The notes below the pieces were generated by a model. That model was not told the origin of the DNA. It worked only from the letters and a program-made list of their open reading frames with translations, and searched no databases. This document shows, piece by piece, positions 15,048 to 19,094 of a stretch of 19,094 nt of DNA (the stretch's first letter is position 1; each line of letters starts with the position of its first letter). Both the position numbers and the translations under genes were made by a program. The stretch covers positions 1 through 19,094 of the forward strand of contig JAVBPA010000095.1 of NCBI GenBank assembly GCA_031549925.1, read 5' to 3'. This DNA comes from JAVBPA01 sp031549925 (lineage in GTDB: Bacteria > Bacillota > Clostridia > Oscillospirales > CAG-272).

Positions 15048-16391
15048 GTGGAACATTTAGACTCAAAAATGAAAATATCTGCCAGAATATATTCTTATAT
15101 TATAGCGTTCGGAGGGTTATTATTTACTCTTTTTATAATATATAAATATATTATGTCCGGTGATTTCAAAGCGAATTATATGATCATGATATCAATCGCA
15201 ATCATGATGATTATATCACGCAGTTTCCCTCTGAATGTTGACGAAAATATTTTTCTGGATTTATCGTTTTTATTTTTGCTTACTTCAATGTTGATTTTCG
15301 GTAAAGAAGCCACAATATCATTATTATTTTTTTGCACTCCGTTAATTTTTAATTTTAAATACAAAAAAGAAAAAAACAGCTTTTTGTCTGTATTGAATAC
15401 TCCCATTGTTAAAACACTGTTTAATATAGGAAATCATGTAATATCAATATATATAGGCGGTTTAGTATTTTCATTGACCGGAGGAGTACCGGGAGATTTA
15501 TCGCTGCCGTATATTTTACTTCCTCTTTTATTGTTTGTTATAGTTGTTTTGATAATGAACAGTATAATACTGTTTACATTGCTTTCACTTAACGGTCATG
15601 TATCTTTTTTTGAGGCTTTCCGCGCAAATTTTGTCGAAATGATTTCTTCCTGGCTTGCTACAACTCCGATAGGTTATTTTTTTGCAGCTATATTATGTAT
15701 GCCTTCGGGTCCTTATCTTGCGATTTTGTTTTTTATTCCTCTCGGTCTTGCAAGATATGCTTTTAAATTATATATTGACAGCCGTAATCAAACTATGAGA
15801 TTAATACATACATTGGTAGCGGCTATTGAAGCAAAAGATAAATATACAAAAGGTCATTCTATAAGAGTAAGCGATTATGCCGGATTAATTGCAAGAGAAA
15901 TGTGCCTTCCTAAAAATAAAATAAATATTTTAAGAACTGCTTCTGTTCTGCATGATATAGGTAAAATCGGAATCGGAGACGCTATATTAAATAAAAACGC
16001 CATGTTAAATCCTGAAGAATGGAGTATTATAAAAAAGCACCCGAATTATGCGATAGATATACTTGTTAAATCTAAAATTCCTAATAATATCCTTGAAATT
16101 GTATTGCATCATCACGAAAGATACGACGGAGAGGGAGGATATCCTCCGCTTACTGAAGATGATGAACCGGTTTCAATATACGCATATATACTGGCAGTTG
16201 CAGATACTTTTGACGCAATAACGAGCGATAGGCCTTATAGATTAGGAAAAGAAGCCGAAATAGCAATTGATATAATTTCAAAAGAATCGGGAAAACAATT
16301 TCATCCGGAAGTAGTAGAAGCTCTGTTAAAATCAAAAGATGAAATAATAAAACTTGTTCACGATTTTAAAGAAGAAGCGCAGGGTGCGTAA
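15048..16391 (+). CDS. Membrane HD-GYP domain protein (cyclic-dinucleotide phosphodiesterase family)
   Basis: The protein has 447 residues. Residues 10-235 form about seven to eight membrane helices, a sensory-type N-terminus. The rest is an HD-GYP domain: HTLVAAIEAKDKYTKGHS, the metal pair H302-D303 in LHDIGKIGIG, KKHP, HHHERYDG (354-361), GGYP (363-366), and ILAVADTFDAITSDRPYR. HD-GYP enzymes hydrolyse c-di-GMP or related cyclic dinucleotides with a di- or tri-metal centre; this one has the metal ligands. The GYP loop is odd: DGEGGYP has one extra glycine against the usual DGxGYP, and the GLxG turn after it is replaced by PLTEDDEP. GTG 15048 is chosen with GAGG at 15039-15042. It is followed by a DUF5317 gene. 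Confidence 0.9.
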   Translation: MEHLDSKMKISARIYSYIIAFGGLLFTLFIIYKYIMSGDFKANYMIMISIAIMMIISRSFPLNVDENIFLDLSFLFLLTSMLIFGKEATISLLFFCTPLIFNFKYKKEKNSFLSVLNTPIVKTLFNIGNHVISIYIGGLVFSLTGGVPGDLSLPYILLPLLLFVIVVLIMNSIILFTLLSLNGHVSFFEAFRANFVEMISSWLATTPIGYFFAAILCMPSGPYLAILFFIPLGLARYAFKLYIDSRNQTMRLIHTLVAAIEAKDKYTKGHSIRVSDYAGLIAREMCLPKNKINILRTASVLHDIGKIGIGDAILNKNAMLNPEEWSIIKKHPNYAIDILVKSKIPNNILEIVLHHHERYDGEGGYPPLTEDDEPVSIYAYILAVADTFDAITSDRPYRLGKEAEIAIDIISKESGKQFHPEVVEALLKSKDEIIKLVHDFKEEAQGA

Positions 16392-16408
16392 ATTATTTAT
16401 TATATTTT

Positions 16409-16936
16409 ATGATAATGCTGATATCAATCGGTTTCGGAATACTGTACGGTATTATAAAAAAAGGGAATATATATAATTTAATTTTAGGGCTTCGATGTAT
16501 ATATATTATAATTATATCGTATGGAATCGAAATTACCGATAAATTATTGTACAATTTATTCAAATTTGAATCACAACATATGTTTTTATGTTTGATTAGT
16601 TATATATTATTTTTTATGTTTATAATTTTTAATATAAAAAATAAATTGGGCTCAATTATTTGTTTTGCCGGAGGGTTATTAAACTTTTTTGTTATTGCGT
16701 TAAATGGCTTTAAAATGCCGGTGAGGGAAGTACCCGAACTTTCAGGAAAAGATTTGGGAATCGGATATATTTTTTCGAATACGGAAACAAAGCTTTATTT
16801 TTTAGGTGACATAATAAAAATACCGATACCGGTCATCGGAGGTATGATCAGTATCGGAGATATATTAATTTGTATCGGAGTTATATTTTTAGTCAAAGAT
16901 ATTATGATGAAAAACAAGTTACCTGAATCAAAATGA
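16409..16936 (+). CDS. DUF5317 family membrane protein
   Basis: The 175-residue protein has four to five hydrophobic segments and the DUF5317 C-terminal pattern: LNGFKMPVREVPELSG, then TETKLYFLGDIIKIPIPVIGG and ISIGDILICIGVIFLV. The function of DUF5317 is unknown; it is commonly found next to HD-GYP genes in Clostridia, as here (17 nt after the HD-GYP stop). There is no clear ribosome binding site before ATG 16409 or ATG 16415, so the exact start is uncertain and it may be coupled to the HD-GYP gene. Its stop overlaps the stop of the convergent minus-strand gene by 9 bp. Confidence 0.8.
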   Translation: MIMLISIGFGILYGIIKKGNIYNLILGLRCIYIIIISYGIEITDKLLYNLFKFESQHMFLCLISYILFFMFIIFNIKNKLGSIICFAGGLLNFFVIALNGFKMPVREVPELSGKDLGIGYIFSNTETKLYFLGDIIKIPIPVIGGMISIGDILICIGVIFLVKDIMMKNKLPESK

Positions 16937-18205
16937 ATCTGTCGTTATTGCTTTTTTATTATAAAAAACGTTTCTTATGGGAGCGTTTTTATTTTTTATT
17001 TTTACATTTTGCATAAAAATAATATCATCATATCCGCTGTAACCGCAGATTAAAGTTGTAAAAGCTGCGATATCCATTTCAATATCAGGAATATCTTCGG
17101 TTTTAGTAACAATATTATTACCGCCGCTTCCGAATTTCAATTTCCAAACTCCGTTGTTCCAAGGTGCCATATCGTCTATAATGGAAATATTAACTTCACC
17201 GTTTCCGAGGCAAGAGCATAAGTTTAATGTTTTTTCCGCGTTAATTACACGTGTCATTCCGTTGAAATAAATACTGCACTTTATATCGTTAGCTTCATTT
17301 AATAATAAATCGGGACGCATTTCAAACGGGAGCTGCAACCTTATTGATTTATAACGCGGTACAAATGCTGTCATTGCAAAATTTAATAAACCAAGCAAAG
17401 CATCTGTATCAAGGAATAAAAATCCGTTTTTATATCCGAAATTACTGTTACAATCAATAAATCCGTCATTTTCCCGGAAAATCATAAATCCGGTTGCTTG
17501 TTTTTTTGAATTCCGCCATATATATATGTAATGGCATTCACCTAATAAGTTAGCTTGTATATAATTTTTACTGTATGATTTTTTAACTCCGGACAAATTA
17601 TAATCCTTATAAAATTTATTATATATTTCATCAAGTACGGACAAATCAGATTCAGGATTTAAAAATTCCGCATAACCGTCAGAATCATATTTTTTTATGG
17701 CATTAAAATTAATATCATAATTATTAAAACGTACACCGGTTTCATAACCGAATTTACGGTAATAAGCATGGCTGAAAGGGTAAAGATGCGAAAGAACAAA
17801 ACCTTTATCGTTTAAATCTTTAAAAACAGCGGAGAAACAATTTCTTATACAACCCTGCCTGCGGCATGTAGGAATAGTCGCCACTCCTCCGATACCGCCC
17901 ATTAAAATATCGTTTCCGTCAAAACGGACAGTGTAGGGAATAACCTCCATTGATGCCATAACAGTTGAATTATCATCATCAAGTGCAGCCCATGTTTCTG
18001 TTTTATAGTTATCGGATAACAAAAACGGTTCTTCGGCAGGTTTTATTTTTTCATCTTCTGAAATTTCCTCTTCCGTCATCGAAAGAGCAGCATTTTTTAA
18101 TTCTGTATAGTTTATACCGTATTGAAAAGCAACACTTGATACCAAATAAGATTTATATTTTTCATTCTTTTTTAATTTTCTTATTATCATATTATTTTTA
18201 CTCAT
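16928..18205 (-). CDS. Eis-like GNAT N-acetyltransferase
   Basis: The protein has 425 residues. An N-terminal GNAT domain has MASMEVIPYTVRFDG then GGIGGVATIPTCRRQG (acetyl-CoA loop around 103-118), LSHLYPFSHAYYRKFGYE (typical of the Eis family), a second GNAT-like part, and a C-terminal SCP2-type domain. Eis proteins acetylate lysines or amines on small molecules such as aminoglycosides, or on proteins; the natural substrate here is unknown. In mycobacterial Eis the free carboxylate of a C-terminal Phe serves as catalytic base, and this protein also ends in Phe. I use ATG 18205; a TTG 6 nt earlier (18211) is the alternative, and no ribosome binding site decides it. The alanine racemase gene upstream on the same strand ends 65 nt away. 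Confidence 0.8.
   Translation of the reverse strand: MSKNNMIIRKLKKNEKYKSYLVSSVAFQYGINYTELKNAALSMTEEEISEDEKIKPAEEPFLLSDNYKTETWAALDDDNSTVMASMEVIPYTVRFDGNDILMGGIGGVATIPTCRRQGCIRNCFSAVFKDLNDKGFVLSHLYPFSHAYYRKFGYETGVRFNNYDINFNAIKKYDSDGYAEFLNPESDLSVLDEIYNKFYKDYNLSGVKKSYSKNYIQANLLGECHYIYIWRNSKKQATGFMIFRENDGFIDCNSNFGYKNGFLFLDTDALLGLLNFAMTAFVPRYKSIRLQLPFEMRPDLLLNEANDIKCSIYFNGMTRVINAEKTLNLCSCLGNGEVNISIIDDMAPWNNGVWKLKFGSGGNNIVTKTEDIPDIEMDIAAFTTLICGYSGYDDIIFMQNVKIKNKNAPIRNVFYNKKAITTDSF
16964..16990 (+). terminator. Probable terminator of the HD-GYP cluster, inside the convergent gene
   Basis: AAAAACG (16964-16970) pairs with CGTTTTT (16984-16990), loop 13 nt, and is followed by ATTTTTTATTTTT. It lies about 28 nt after the DUF5317 stop, but inside the last codons of the minus-strand acetyltransferase gene. 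The stem is short and weak, so confidence is moderate. Confidence 0.45.
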
Positions 18206-18270
18206 TTCCAATTAAATTTTTATCGGCTTTTTTATTAAAAATATCGGAATACAACAAAAAATCCGTGTGT

Positions 18271-19094
18271 TTATATATATATTCTTTTTACGCGGTCGGT
18301 TAATATCGTAGTTACTTCATAATTAATTGTTTGAGCAGTTTCAGCTAAAAGATCAGCAGTGTTTACTTTATCAAATATTACCGCAATATCACCGCTTTTT
18401 ACATTTTCAATATGACTTATATCAACTATGCACTGATCCATGCATATACGCCCTATTATAGGTGCCGCAATACCTTTTATATAAACAAATCCTTTTTTAT
18501 TGCTATTGTTAATTCCGGAATACGCACGGATAAAACCGTCTCCGTATCCTATAGTTAATGTTGCTGTTTTCATTTCTTTTTCTGCTACAAAAACAGAACC
18601 GTAACTAACACAATCACCCTTTTTAAGATTGTGTATTTGTGATATTGTTGTTTTAAGTTCCATTACAGGTTTACATTTTATCGTTTCTGTTTTATATGAG
18701 GGACTCAAACCATACAATATAATTCCTGCGCGGACCATATTCATTTTGTAATTTTTAAAATTTACTATCCCGGCGCTGTTTGAAGTATGTTTTATCTTTA
18801 TATAAATATTGTTGATTTCTAATTTTTTAACTATATTATTAAAACGCCGGTATTGAATGTCAGTATATTCTGTCAGCGGATTATCGGAATTTGCAAAATG
18901 AGTGAATATACCTTCAATATTTATTTTTTTTATGTTATATGTTTTGATTATATCATTTGCTGATGATTCGTTTAACAAATCATTTTCCGATACATAATAA
19001 CCCAACCGGTTCAGTCCCGTATTCAATTTTATATGGCTGCGCAGTATTCCGTTTTTTATATTATCTGCGAGATCCTTTGCGTAATCGTATGAAA
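18271..19094 (-). CDS. alr: Alanine racemase, partial (5' end outside window)
   Basis: Alr interconverts L- and D-alanine with PLP and supplies D-Ala for peptidoglycan. The frame is open to the end of the window: the codons before TTG 19026 read KDLADNIKNGILRSHIKLN and join smoothly to NTGLNRLGY, the usual KIDTGMNRLG motif. The TTG is therefore not a start. About 274 codons of a family length of about 375 are present; the PLP lysine is outside the window. The C-terminal domain shows SYGS, which carries the catalytic tyrosine, then TIGYGDGFIRAYSG, GRICMDQCIVDIS and GDIAVIF. Ends at TAA 18271. Probably in the same transcript as the downstream acetyltransferase. Confidence 0.93.
   Translation of the reverse strand, partial: SYDYAKDLADNIKNGILRSHIKLNTGLNRLGYYVSENDLLNESSANDIIKTYNIKKINIEGIFTHFANSDNPLTEYTDIQYRRFNNIVKKLEINNIYIKIKHTSNSAGIVNFKNYKMNMVRAGIILYGLSPSYKTETIKCKPVMELKTTISQIHNLKKGDCVSYGSVFVAEKEMKTATLTIGYGDGFIRAYSGINNSNKKGFVYIKGIAAPIIGRICMDQCIVDISHIENVKSGDIAVIFDKVNTADLLAETAQTINYEVTTILTDRVKRIYI

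Noticed and set aside
18271..19026. Complete short alanine racemase starting at TTG 19026
   Set aside because: The frame continues to 19094 and the upstream codons read as alanine racemase sequence, so the gene is cut by the window edge.

Overview
The window is a low-GC chromosomal segment that looks like an anaerobic Clostridia-type Firmicute, possibly an uncultured gut lineage. The evidence is strong AT bias, GGAGG-type ribosome binding sites, TTGNNN-17-TATAAT promoters, the era-recO-mutS2 order, an ECF-type transporter S component, an HD-GYP gene followed by a DUF5317 gene, and an Eis-like acetyltransferase. No rRNA, tRNA, CRISPR array, transposase or phage gene was seen. The species cannot be told from this sequence alone.

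Layout. (1) 1-738: the C-terminal part of a glycoside-hydrolase-like protein that enters from the left edge. (2) 935-1891, minus strand: a two-gene unit with a membrane-anchored DUF4430 protein (the fold of the transcobalamin/intrinsic-factor C-terminal domain) and an ECF transporter S component, with its own promoter; probably a vitamin-uptake pair. (3) 2269-6326: core genes era, recO and mutS2 behind a good promoter. (4) 6438-11138: an L-rhamnose catabolic block with two xylose-isomerase-like TIM-barrel proteins, rhaB and rhaA. One promoter lies in the tail of mutS2 and a second lies before rhaA. No rhamnulose-1-phosphate aldolase gene is present in the window. (5) 11222-12604: an SPFH/virion-core-like protein with four C-terminal zinc ribbons, convergent with (6) a minus-strand URO-D-superfamily gene, with a shared bidirectional terminator between them. 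(7) 14105-16936: a plus-strand cluster of an uncharacterised two-domain protein, a 26-residue hydrophobic peptide inside a large inverted repeat, a membrane HD-GYP protein and a DUF5317 membrane protein. (8) 16928-19094, minus strand: an Eis-like GNAT protein and a partial alanine racemase.

How they may work together. The glycoside hydrolase, TIM-barrel proteins, RhaB, RhaA and perhaps the URO-D protein fit a lifestyle of releasing and consuming plant or host deoxysugars. The HD-GYP cluster points to cyclic-dinucleotide or related signalling.

The two least ordinary signals are both non-coding or near-coding. One is the 249-bp element at 14780-15028: 20/19-nt inverted-repeat arms enclose a GC-rich patch and a small-peptide gene and fill the gap before the HD-GYP gene. 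The other is a decayed tandem copy of the 5' end of the first TIM-barrel gene (6359-6430), which now forms that gene's leader and supplies its ribosome binding site.
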